64,000 bases of DNA from Saprospiraceae bacterium (GTDB taxonomy: Bacteria > Bacteroidota > Bacteroidia > Chitinophagales > Saprospiraceae), in assembly GCA_016714985.1 (NCBI GenBank), contig JADKBS010000022.1:120837-184836 (forward strand), given 5' to 3'. Of this stretch, positions 53,401 to 60,428 are shown piece after piece (the first letter of the stretch is position 1; the number at the start of each line of letters is the position of its first letter). Under the pieces are notes generated by a model. That model was not told the DNA's origin. It did not search any database and worked only from the letters and a program-made list of their open reading frames with translations. A program made the position numbers and the translations under genes.

Positions 53401-53559
53401 GGTAGTGCCGTTGTCCGTGCCTTTTTCGAGTACGGTAGCGCCAATCAGCGGCAGGTTGTCTTCGCCGGAAATGACCGTTCCGCTAACGGTAAAACCTTGT
53501 GCATCAATATTTTGCGAAGCAAGGAAGAACAACAGGAAGGTGAGTAATGTCAGACGCAT
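50458..53559 (-). CDS. susC: SusC/RagA-family TonB-dependent outer-membrane transporter
   Basis: 1033 aa. Signal peptide (LLTFLLFFLASQNIDAQ), a carboxypeptidase-regulatory-like domain (about 22-100, VSGTVISGEDNLPLIGATVLEKGT), a TonB-box region with EVVVTGYKREIRSDVASS (about 105-122), a plug domain with IRGAGTLGNNNPLYVIDGIP (about 165-184) and IEVLKDAAAAAIYGARAANGVVLITSKKG (about 200-228), then a large beta-barrel to the C-terminus, ending RTWIVGVQVGF. It imports glycan fragments into the periplasm with TonB energy together with SusD. It is divergent from an AraC-type regulator with 93 bases between starts, in which the conserved upstream block lies. Confidence 0.96.
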   Translation of the reverse strand: MRLTLLTFLLFFLASQNIDAQGFTVSGTVISGEDNLPLIGATVLEKGTDNGTTIEVDGSFRLEVAGSEAVLEFSFIGFERQEVPVQGRTSIAVVLQPESKLMQEVVVTGYKREIRSDVASSISSIKSKDIGKLVVVGIDQALQGQAAGVSVTQVTGSPGDDIAVRIRGAGTLGNNNPLYVIDGIPTTGGLNMFAMSDIESIEVLKDAAAAAIYGARAANGVVLITSKKGKSGKPTFNFEAYTGIQNPVNLPELLNAEEYLLLRNEGITNANVNRNPANQLPTYDPAILDSLPDNDWLDLLFDPAQIQRYSLSATGGGESSSYYLSGEYFTQDGIFKGQGFDKYQLRFNGEIGSKRFRVGNNLVFSHTDRQVINGSGDGFGAGNELSGIRYALIAAPVFPIRYPDGSYVNVSAELGDPTLFGDGNPNPLVFVENTDWTQKRYRMFGNVFAELTLLDGLKLRSTIGGDFQFQREKLFKKRLSQAIYDPTSLNEGRVFDQTLVWNNTLDFQRSFGGHRISALAGMEAIQNHTDYLGASANNFRRTDPLFRYIDASDPVELDNLGVSGIATEWALLSWFGQLSYSYKSRYVVGAAVRRDGSSRFGKNNRWGTFPSFSAAWNLSNERFFHNINFISSLKLRGSWGRLGNQEIGIYPYSSLVSTGDYVYVFGDQIATGASILETGNSNVKWETSTQTNLGMDASFLKDRLTITADLFRKRTDDILVRVPVPQAGGSARPPFVNAASVQNEGLELGILFRNKAGKFNYTLGGNITTIRNEVVSIADSEPILGGFGLSDGALTRTEPGYTVGSFYLYEMEGLFQSQAEIDASPFQTQYTRPGDVKFADLNDDGKIDDKDRAHVGDPFPDFTYGISAGFTWGNLDFSTLLQGVQGNDVYFLFGNFAYETQLRGFNAYQDLLNRWTPENTGTDIPIVSVDDRNGNRRASTRFLEDGSYLRIRNLTLGYNFKDLVRWEGISSLRLYVTAQNAYTWTKYPGLDPEIQANSNDTRGLGLSSDLSVGIDWGTVPSPRTWIVGVQVGF

Positions 53560-53584
53560 GGCAGGTGGTGGTTTTATTCAATTT

Positions 53585-53628
53585 GGCAAATGTCATACAT
53601 AGTGGTTTGTATTCATGGTATTATTAAG
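53585..53628 (-). promoter_or_regulatory. Conserved upstream block of susC
   Basis: Plus-strand GGCAAATGTC, then GTGGTTTGTATTCATGGTAT (53602-53621) and TATTAAG, aligning with 46993-47036. Read towards susC the -7-like sequence is GACATTTG (53594-53587). The start point would be about 53580, roughly 20 bases before the ATG. No -33 TTTG exists, so activation by a bound regulator is expected; the divergent AraC-type gene starts 25 bases beyond the block and may be autoregulated from it. Confidence 0.65.
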
Positions 53629-53652
53629 TGAAAGAGATGTACTTTCGTGAGC

Positions 53653-54630
53653 ATGAACATCTTCCGTGAAATCACCCCCCTCAAGCAGCAGGACATCTTC
53701 GTCGTGCTCGACTCGGTCAGCAATGGCTTCGACTACCCGCTGCACAACCACCCGGAGTACGAGCTGAACCTCGTGGCGGGCATCTCAGGCACCCGCATCG
53801 TTGGTGACTCGACGGAGCGCTACAACGACTATGACTTAGCGTTGTTAGGGCCTTACCTCTACCATAAATGGGACGGCGACCGGGCCTTACAGGAAAGTGG
53901 GCAACCATACCGGGTCATCACCATTCAGTTTTCAATGGACTTGTTCAGTGGGCAAATGTTCCAACGGGAACGTTTTATTAAAATCCGGCAACTGCTGAAG
54001 GATGCCAGCCGGGGCATCAAGTTTCATGGAAAAACCTTTGAAGAAGCCATGCGGCTAATGGTGAGTCTTACAAAAGAGAAAGGATTTACCAATATTATTG
54101 AGTTTTTCCAGTTGCTCGACCTGCTTTCCAACGCTACCGAGGCGACGCCATTAGCGAGCGAGGCGTTCTCACCGAAGGCGCTACGCTCGGAGAGCAACCG
54201 CATCCAAGTGGCCTATGCCTATATTCTGAAACACTACACCGACCCCAACCTGAAAATCGCCGACGTGGCGTCACAGGTGAACATGAGCGAGTCGGCGTTC
54301 AGCCATTTTTTCCACAAATACGCCTTCCGTAGCTTCACGCAGTTCCTGGTTGACCTGAGGGTGGGCACCGCTTGCAAGCTCCTGCTGGATACAGATGACA
54401 CGGTGGCACAAATTTGTACGAAATCAGGCTTTAACAACCTCGCCAATTTCAACCGACTGTTCAAAAAGTACCGCTCCTGCACCCCGGTGGACTACAGACG
54501 CCGCTACCTCGAAAAGAACGATTTTGATTGGACAAAACAGGTAACACCGTGGCAGTTTTTGCCTTCAAAAATGGATGGGCAGGGCGTGGTGGAGCCAATG
54601 GCGTATTCGACGAAGTTGCTGCATTGTTAA
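53653..54630 (+). CDS. AraC-family transcriptional regulator
   Basis: 325 aa. The N-terminal region resembles a cupin-type sugar sensor (DYPLHNHPEYELNLVAGISG, about 28-47, with the two His of the cupin motif). The C-terminal helix-turn-helix pair is typical of AraC: IADVASQVNMSESAFSHFFHKY (about 211-232) and VAQICTKSGFNNLANFNRLFKKY then CTPVDYRRRY (about 258-295). ATG 53653 was preferred to GTG 53647 two codons upstream; either is possible. Divergent from susC, it most likely activates this locus in response to an intracellular sugar. Its stop overlaps the stop of the convergent nuclease-like gene. Confidence 0.92.
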   Translation: MNIFREITPLKQQDIFVVLDSVSNGFDYPLHNHPEYELNLVAGISGTRIVGDSTERYNDYDLALLGPYLYHKWDGDRALQESGQPYRVITIQFSMDLFSGQMFQRERFIKIRQLLKDASRGIKFHGKTFEEAMRLMVSLTKEKGFTNIIEFFQLLDLLSNATEATPLASEAFSPKALRSESNRIQVAYAYILKHYTDPNLKIADVASQVNMSESAFSHFFHKYAFRSFTQFLVDLRVGTACKLLLDTDDTVAQICTKSGFNNLANFNRLFKKYRSCTPVDYRRRYLEKNDFDWTKQVTPWQFLPSKMDGQGVVEPMAYSTKLLHC

Positions 54631-56390
54631 GGAACCAAAAAGATTTCGGTAACGACCCTCCCCTTCAAATCATTGATTTCCAATAGATAACTGCCCTTGG
54701 GAAAGCCAGACAAGTCCAGCCTTTGAGAAGCGTCTCCAGCAGGATGCCAAGCAGGCCAATATTTTAGCCGTTGCCCAGTCATGGATTTTATGGTGAAAAT
54801 AACTTCGCCTGCAACTGGGTTTACCCAATCAACTTGTGTGAAACTACTGGAAGGGTTCGGGGCTATTTGGAGGTGGGGCCTTGCATGAAAGGCTTCTAAG
54901 GAAGGTGTCATGGTTTTCACTTCAAAATCGGTCACCATCGGCAAATGGTCAGCAGCCATCACGGTGTTATCGGATTCCAAACCGTAAAAATCCAAACGTT
55001 CTGCCGTCATGATGGCGGTGTTCAGGACAAATGCCTTTTTCACGTCCATTACGCTGTTCGATACAAAGTGGAAATCCAACCGTGAAGGTGGGTACAGGCT
55101 TCCCGCCTCCAGCCAAGTATGCGCCATTCGTTGGTCTGCCTGCAATGCCACCACATCGAGTAAGTCGGTGCCGTCCCAGTCCAAGGGGGCATCGTTGCCG
55201 AAGACATTGTTGTTCACGATGTCGCCCGTGACCAATGTGGTGTATTGTTGGCGCCAACCCACCAGGTTCATATCGCCGGAAAGCACGAAGGGTGTTCCTT
55301 CGGGCAGTTCAATATCGCCGCCTGGCGACTTGGCATCTAGGATGAAATTGGCGAAAGCATCCGCCTCCAACTGGCGCTCTGCGTTGGCGGAACAACAGCG
55401 CAAGTGGCCGTTCACCACCAAAAAATCCTTGCTGTACTGTCCGTTGGGCAGGTCAATCAAGGAGGCTTGAAGTCGGTGGTCGGGGTAAAAGGCCCAGTTT
55501 TCAAGGATGGGCCAGCGGCTGACGGTGATATTGCCATCCACCAATTTCACCGATTTCCAGCTTTGAAAATTGCCAAGCGGTAGGGCCTCGTTCATGAAGC
55601 TGGCGGCTTGTTGGGCGGTCATGTCCCAGCACTCGTTGAAGGTAATAATGTCTGGCTGGAGAACGCTCAAGACGTTTTTGAAGTGAGGCCTCCTGTCGAA
55701 GTCAAGCAGGCCATCGAACAAGGTGTTCCAAGTGAGGAGGCGGATTTGACTTGGGCTAAGTTTCTGCAAATCAATGGGGTGAAACACTTCAACGGCCTCA
55801 TTGTCGAACACATAGCTAAAGGTTTGTCCTTGGTTGGGCATCTTGTCGTAAGCACCATTCCTGAAGTAGATTTTGATGGAATTGCTGGTGAATAATTGGG
55901 CTACGCCATTTGGCATGGCATCCCTTGCTATGGCCATTTCAAAGACCTCGTTGCTGAAATTGGGCAGATGGTGGAAGCCCACGTCTTCCAACCCAATGCT
56001 CGTGGACGAATTCCCGAAATAGACTCGCCCCTCCAAATCGCCGAACCGCAGTTCCAATTCCGCACCGATACCATTAGAGGATAGCCCGGTCAGGTTGTTG
56101 TTGTCGCCGTCAATGAAAAGGGTGAGGTCGTTGTTGTCGGTTAAGACAACCTGTTCGTCAATTTCAAAGCGGATAAAAAGGTATTTCTCGTCGTTAGTGA
56201 CCGAAAAACTCAACAGGTCGAGACCCGACACATCGCCTACTACATCCTCGAATTGAATGGCTTCGGAAGTCCAATCTTCGTATCTGCCATCAATGGCAAT
56301 GGGGAGTGCCTGTGCTCCCAACGTATTGCTCTCTAAAAAGAAAAAAAGCCCAAGAGCAATGATTGCCAAGGGCTTATGCAAATATTTCAT
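54627..56390 (-). CDS. Secreted endonuclease/exonuclease/phosphatase-fold protein with T9SS domain
   Basis: 587 aa. Signal peptide (LAIIALGLFFFLESNTLGAQ); an N-terminal CBM9-like/DOMON-like beta-sandwich (about 30-195, starting IAIDGRYEDWTSEAIQFEDV); an EEP-fold catalytic domain (about 212-490) with LLTWNTLF (about 216), DIITFNECWD (about 244), VVNGHLRCCSAN, LSGDMNLVG (about 367) and the catalytic AADHLPMVTDF (about 478); and a T9SS sorting domain (from about 510, IAPNPSSSFTQVDW). The active-site Asn, Glu, Asp and His positions are present, so a metal-dependent phosphodiesterase or phosphatase is expected. Substrate is unknown (DNA, lipid or phospho-sugar). The stop codon overlaps that of the convergent AraC gene. 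Confidence 0.9.
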   Translation of the reverse strand: MKYLHKPLAIIALGLFFFLESNTLGAQALPIAIDGRYEDWTSEAIQFEDVVGDVSGLDLLSFSVTNDEKYLFIRFEIDEQVVLTDNNDLTLFIDGDNNNLTGLSSNGIGAELELRFGDLEGRVYFGNSSTSIGLEDVGFHHLPNFSNEVFEMAIARDAMPNGVAQLFTSNSIKIYFRNGAYDKMPNQGQTFSYVFDNEAVEVFHPIDLQKLSPSQIRLLTWNTLFDGLLDFDRRPHFKNVLSVLQPDIITFNECWDMTAQQAASFMNEALPLGNFQSWKSVKLVDGNITVSRWPILENWAFYPDHRLQASLIDLPNGQYSKDFLVVNGHLRCCSANAERQLEADAFANFILDAKSPGGDIELPEGTPFVLSGDMNLVGWRQQYTTLVTGDIVNNNVFGNDAPLDWDGTDLLDVVALQADQRMAHTWLEAGSLYPPSRLDFHFVSNSVMDVKKAFVLNTAIMTAERLDFYGLESDNTVMAADHLPMVTDFEVKTMTPSLEAFHARPHLQIAPNPSSSFTQVDWVNPVAGEVIFTIKSMTGQRLKYWPAWHPAGDASQRLDLSGFPKGSYLLEINDLKGRVVTEIFLVP

Positions 56391-56496
56391 GACAATTTTT
56401 TGGTTCTTGTAGGCTCAATGTGAATAATGTGCGGCCAATTTTAGAGGCAACTTTGATTTACCTCTTAAATTTACACTGTCGAACTGCCCAAACCTG

Positions 56497-57153
56497 CTAC
56501 CCGTTTCCCTTGCGGTAATCCGCCAGAAACTGCTCCAGCCCCAAGTCAGTCAGCGGGTGCTTGAACATGCCCATGATGGCGCTCAATGGGCAGGTGCAAA
56601 CATCGGCACCAGCTTTTGCTGCCTGCACGATGTGCAGGGAACTGCGGATACTTGCCGCCAAAATCTGCGTTTCAAAGCCTTGAATGGCATAAATCTTCGC
56701 CATTTCCTTGATCAGCGAAATGCCGTCCCAGTTTGAGTCGTCAATGCGGCCTACGAACGGTGAGACATAGGTAGCCCCAGCCTTTGCCGCCAAAATGGCC
56801 TGTGCCGAAGAGAACACCAAGGTGCAGTTGGTGGCAATGTCGTTATCGTAAAAATGGCGGATGGCCTTCACGCCATCCTTCGTCATGGGCACTTTCACGA
56901 CGATGTTTTCTGCCAAGCTGGCCAAGTGGGTACCCTCTTTGACCATGCCCGCAAAATCAGTGGCATTTACCTCGGCACTTACATCACCTTCCACGATTTC
57001 GCAGATTTTCTGGTAATGCTTTTCGATATTGGCCTGGCCCGTGATGCCTTCCTTGGCCATCAGGCTGGGATTGGTGGTTACCCCGTCGAGGATGCCGAGT
57101 TCGCTGGCCTCTTTGATATGGTCTAGGTTGGCAGTGTCAATAAAAAATCTCAT
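56497..57153 (-). CDS. fsa: Fructose-6-phosphate aldolase / transaldolase-like protein
   Basis: 218 aa, cytoplasmic. Family members cleave fructose-6-phosphate to dihydroxyacetone and glyceraldehyde-3-phosphate, or act as short transaldolases in the pentose phosphate pathway. Seen: FFIDTANLDHIKEASELGILDGVTTNPSLM at the N-terminus, the Schiff-base Lys in NIVVKVPMT (about 86), NCTLVFSSAQAILAAKAGATYVSPFVGRIDD (about 109-139) and the C-terminal LAASIRSSLHIVQAAKAGADVCTCP. The length matches the FSA/TalC subgroup. The Gln/Phe at the FSA-versus-transaldolase position cannot be weighed without alignment. A -7 element lies 79 bases upstream. Confidence 0.93.
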   Translation of the reverse strand: MRFFIDTANLDHIKEASELGILDGVTTNPSLMAKEGITGQANIEKHYQKICEIVEGDVSAEVNATDFAGMVKEGTHLASLAENIVVKVPMTKDGVKAIRHFYDNDIATNCTLVFSSAQAILAAKAGATYVSPFVGRIDDSNWDGISLIKEMAKIYAIQGFETQILAASIRSSLHIVQAAKAGADVCTCPLSAIMGMFKHPLTDLGLEQFLADYRKGNG

Positions 57154-57177
57154 GGTTGGATTGTTGATTGCTGGATA

Positions 57178-57284
57178 GTTTGATTGTTGAATTGTTTAGA
57201 CATCAGCATTGCCTATTATTCAATTGCGGTGCAAAAGTAGGATTTGAAAATTGAACCACGGGCCTAACAGTTCAACAATCAAAC
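57178..57284. repeat. Inverted repeat flanking the fsa promoter
   Basis: GTTTGATTGTTGAATTGTTT AG (57178-57199) is complementary to 57264-57284 with one gap and one mismatch. The 64-base core holds the fsa -7 element. The arm words recall the inverted repeat at 276-362. Confidence 0.6.
57232..57239 (-). promoter_or_regulatory. Candidate -7 element for fsa
   Basis: Minus-strand TACTTTTG is an exact TAnnTTTG; the wider CTACTTTTGCACC is identical to that of the 51-aa peptide promoter (5432-5444). No TTTG lies 19-21 bp upstream. Confidence 0.5.
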
Positions 57285-57299
57285 ATTTAGGCAGTTGTT

Positions 57300-60059
57300 T
57301 CAATTTTTCACGAGCACCTCATCCAAGTTCAGCACAGCATTAGCTACTACTACCAGCGAAGCCATTTCAGGTGTCACCTGCATGGTCTCCTCCCCACAGA
57401 TTTTCTCCATTTTGTCTTTTTGCTTCGCAAAATCAGTGAGCGAGCGCAGGTACAATCCTTCCAAAACTTTGGTCTTGGCGGCATCCGCATGTCGGCCTGT
57501 GGCTAATTGGTAGGCAAATGAAACTTGCTTTGTCACCGACTTTTTCTCCTTTTCAAAAATGCGGTTGGCGAAATAACGGGCAGCAGCGATATAAGCCTCG
57601 TCGTTGAGGGTCACGAGTGCTTGCAATGGTGTGTTGGTGCGCACACGACGAGCCGTGCAGACTTCCCTTGCCGTTCCATCGAAAGTAAGCATGGCTGGGT
57701 AAGGGCCAGTCCGTTTCAAGAAAGTGTAAATCGCCCGGCGGTAGCGCTCATCGCCTTCGGCTAGTTTCCAGTCGTCGCCGTTCCAAGGGCTTTTCCAGAC
57801 CCCGGCAGGTTGGTGGGGCATCACGCTGGGACCGTACATTTTTTTGCTCAAAACGCCTGCGATGCTGAGGGCTTGGTCACGCACCTGTTCAGCGGAAAGG
57901 CGAACCCTTGGGCCACGGGCAAAGTATCGGTTGTAAGGGTCGGTTTCAATTGCAATTGGGCTTGCCGCTGAGTTTTGTCGGTAGGTGGCCGACATCACCA
58001 AGGTTTTCAGCAGTTGCTTCATGCTCCATTCATAATCGTGCATGAACTGGTAAGAAAGCCAATCCAACAGTTCAGGATGCGTAGGAGGGATGCCTTGCGA
58101 ACCTAAGTCCTCCAGGGTCTCCGCCAAGCCATAGCCAAAAAGCTGCTCCCAAAGGCGGTTTACCATCGTGCGGGACGTGACCGGTTGTTCGGGCGAGGTC
58201 ATCCATTGGGCAAGGCCAAGGCGGTTGGTGGGAGCGTCCTTTGGCATCGGGGAGAGTGCTTTGGGGGTTCCAGCCTGCACTTCCTTGTCTTTTACCAGCC
58301 AGTTGCCCCGTTCAAAGACCTGCGTTTTGCGCTTCATCTCTGGCACGTTTTCTACCATAATGGGCGTGGTTTCGGTTGTTGCTTTCAGCAAATGTTCGAA
58401 ATCTGCCTTCAGCGCTGGCTCATCCCCAAAACCCGGCTCGGCAAAGTGGAACCAATCGAACTGGTTGCCAGCCATTTGCGGCTTCAAGTTGGGGTTTTCA
58501 TAGTAAAACCAAAGGTCGTGCGTGCCAGATTTCATGGGAAAATCCAATTTGTGCAGCTCAAAGCCGTTGTCCTTCGTCTTAGGTAACATTATTGAAAAAA
58601 GCAACTCACCTTTCGGATTGTCCAATCGCACCGTCCACCGCCCGCCCGGCTCCCAACCTTGAAAACGGAACCAAAGCCTTCCTTTACCCTCCAAGTTCAC
58701 CTTCGGTAACCGTGCTTGTCCGTATTGCCGCAAACCCAGCCATTTGGTATCGTACAAGGCCGCATTTTTGAAACTGTCCGTTTCCAAGGAGTAATAAACT
58801 GGCTGCCAGGTTTTCAAAAAGCGATAGATTTCAATGGCCTTTTTTGGTGACACCTGCACCTTTGCCCGTTCGGTCAAGGCAAGCAATTTCAAGCTGTCCG
58901 CTGTGGAGAAATGCCGCAGCTTTGGATATTCTTCTTCGGTATCAGCGTCACGGCTGTTGTTGAAAAAAGCCATGAATTGGTAGTATTCATCGTGCCGAAT
59001 GGGGTCATAAGGGTGGTCGTGGCACTGCACACAGGAGAAGGAAGTCCCCATCAGCGCCTCCCAGGTTGTGTTCACCCGGTCAATGACCGCTGCCGTTCGG
59101 AACTCCTCGTTGTCTGTACCGCCCTCGTCATTGGTCATGGTGTTGCGATGGAAAGCCGTTGCAACGAATTGATTGTCAGTCGGTAAGCCATCAGGGCCCA
59201 GCAAATCACCAGCAAGTTGTTCCGTCAAAAACTGGTCGTAAGGCATATCGGCATTGAACGCCCGTGTGAGCCAATCCCGGTACCGCCAAATCTGCCGTCG
59301 GTCGTCCCGTTCGTAGCCCTTGGTGTCCGCATAGCGGGCGAGGTCGAGCCAAAGTGCCGTCCATCGTTCGCCGTATTGTGGAAGCGAAAGCAGGCTGTCC
59401 ACCAAATTTTCATAGGCCTTAGGCGAATCGTCGTTCAAGAATTTTATGGCCAAAGTCTCAGGCGCAGGTAGTCCAATCAGGTCGAGGCTGGCCCGCCGGA
59501 GCAAGGTCGCCTTGTCAGCTTCCGGCGATGGTGAAAGGCCTTTTTCACGCATTTTTTCAAGCACAAATGCGTCCACCTCGTTGCTCCCCCACCCTGTTTT
59601 GCCAGCCGAAGAAAGCAACCTACCATTGCCGGGAACCTCTGGTTCTTGTATGGATCGAAATGCCCAATGGGTATCCCATTTTGCCCCTTCCTTCACCCAT
59701 TGTGTCAAAATAGCAATTTCAGCCTTGGTCAATGATGCTTCTTGGTATGGCATGCGCTCTTCGGGGTCGTCCAAGGTCAAGCGGCGGATGAATTCACTCT
59801 GTCCAGGATGACCAGGCACAATAGCAGGCTTGCCTGACTCCGTAACGGCCAGCGCATCCTCTCGGGTGAGCAGGCTGAACCCTGCCTTCCGCCTTACCCC
59901 ACCGTGGCAGGATAGGCAATGCTTGTTGAGGATGGGCTTTACTTCGGTATTATAGTCCACCCCTGCCTTTTTCCCAACAGCATATCTATAAAGAACAAAG
60001 GCAAGCGAGGTTGCAACCGCTAACCAAACAAGATTTTTTCGTTGAAAAAGATTGGCCAT
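57300..60059 (-). CDS. Planctomycete-type cytochrome c / DUF1549-DUF1553 protein
   Basis: 919 aa from ATG 60059 (MANLFQRKNLVWLAVATSLAF, an uncleaved-anchor-like helix); the longer frame upstream is repeat sequence. A PSCyt1-type haem domain with KHCLSCHGGVRRKAG (about 43-57) is followed by DUF1549/PSCyt2 (about 150-370; YGERWTALWLDLARYADTKGYERDD), which carries a second CxxCH (CVQCHDHPYDP, about 341). An inserted beta-sandwich region (about 455-560, LWFRFQGWEPGGRWTVRLD) resembles a carbohydrate-binding module. DUF1553/PSD1 (about 620-890; PVTSRTMVNRLWEQLFGYGL and REVCTARRVRTNTPLQALVTLND) closes the protein. Such proteins are periplasmic and often paired with a DUF1501 sulfatase-like gene, absent here. 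Biochemical role not established. Confidence 0.9.
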   Translation of the reverse strand: MANLFQRKNLVWLAVATSLAFVLYRYAVGKKAGVDYNTEVKPILNKHCLSCHGGVRRKAGFSLLTREDALAVTESGKPAIVPGHPGQSEFIRRLTLDDPEERMPYQEASLTKAEIAILTQWVKEGAKWDTHWAFRSIQEPEVPGNGRLLSSAGKTGWGSNEVDAFVLEKMREKGLSPSPEADKATLLRRASLDLIGLPAPETLAIKFLNDDSPKAYENLVDSLLSLPQYGERWTALWLDLARYADTKGYERDDRRQIWRYRDWLTRAFNADMPYDQFLTEQLAGDLLGPDGLPTDNQFVATAFHRNTMTNDEGGTDNEEFRTAAVIDRVNTTWEALMGTSFSCVQCHDHPYDPIRHDEYYQFMAFFNNSRDADTEEEYPKLRHFSTADSLKLLALTERAKVQVSPKKAIEIYRFLKTWQPVYYSLETDSFKNAALYDTKWLGLRQYGQARLPKVNLEGKGRLWFRFQGWEPGGRWTVRLDNPKGELLFSIMLPKTKDNGFELHKLDFPMKSGTHDLWFYYENPNLKPQMAGNQFDWFHFAEPGFGDEPALKADFEHLLKATTETTPIMVENVPEMKRKTQVFERGNWLVKDKEVQAGTPKALSPMPKDAPTNRLGLAQWMTSPEQPVTSRTMVNRLWEQLFGYGLAETLEDLGSQGIPPTHPELLDWLSYQFMHDYEWSMKQLLKTLVMSATYRQNSAASPIAIETDPYNRYFARGPRVRLSAEQVRDQALSIAGVLSKKMYGPSVMPHQPAGVWKSPWNGDDWKLAEGDERYRRAIYTFLKRTGPYPAMLTFDGTAREVCTARRVRTNTPLQALVTLNDEAYIAAARYFANRIFEKEKKSVTKQVSFAYQLATGRHADAAKTKVLEGLYLRSLTDFAKQKDKMEKICGEETMQVTPEMASLVVVANAVLNLDEVLVKN

Positions 60060-60228
60060 GATGCTATCGGGTTTTGCCTCGCAAGGTAAGTATGATTTCG
60101 GATTTTGGAACTCGGAATGCGGATTTAAGCACTGGAACAACAACAAGTTAGGTAGTTAATTTACAAATGGCGAGATATTTGCAAAAAGCTCAATTGTCTT
60201 AAACATTTATAATCCTATGATATAGTAG

Positions 60229-60266
60229 CCCCCCACCTCTTCGGATCGATGGGGGGTTGTTTTTTT
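60229..60266 (+). terminator. Orphan rightward terminator, possible small RNA end
   Basis: CCCCCCA (60229-60235) pairs with TGGGGGG (60250-60256), a 14-base loop with CTTCGG inside, then TTGTTTTTTT. No plus-strand gene lies upstream for over 5 kb, so it probably ends a short untranslated RNA; GATATTTG (60171-60178), similar to the -7 form seen at susC, would give a transcript of about 80 bases. Confidence 0.6.
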
Positions 60267-60371
60267 AAGGAGTAGCGACATTTGAATGGGTCGTGGTTTG
60301 ATTTTAGATTGACGATAGACACTATTGATTTCAGATTTGGAGCGTCTTCAAATTTTGATTATCAGCTCACA

Positions 60372-60412
60372 TAAAAAAGCCCGGTTGCAGCGTGCAACCG
60401 GGGCTTCTTTTT
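60372..60412. terminator. Bidirectional terminator after etfA
   Basis: AAGCCCGGTTGCA (60377-60389) pairs with 60393-60406 with one bulged G and a 3-base loop. A-run on the left and T-run on the right give a U-tail in both directions. It lies 17 bases after the etfA stop (minus strand). Confidence 0.85.
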
Positions 60413-60428
60413 ATAGTTAAAACGATGC

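Larger units (their letters stand above)
60060..60428. other. Intergenic region with an orphan plus-strand terminator
   Basis: No protein gene. From left: a patch of TTTCGGATTTTGG-type repeats (60093-60125), AT-rich sequence, an intrinsic terminator pointing right (60229-60266) with no gene before it on that strand, TTTAGATTGACGATAGAC repeat-like words (60302-60345), and the etfA terminator (60372-60412). Confidence 0.6.
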
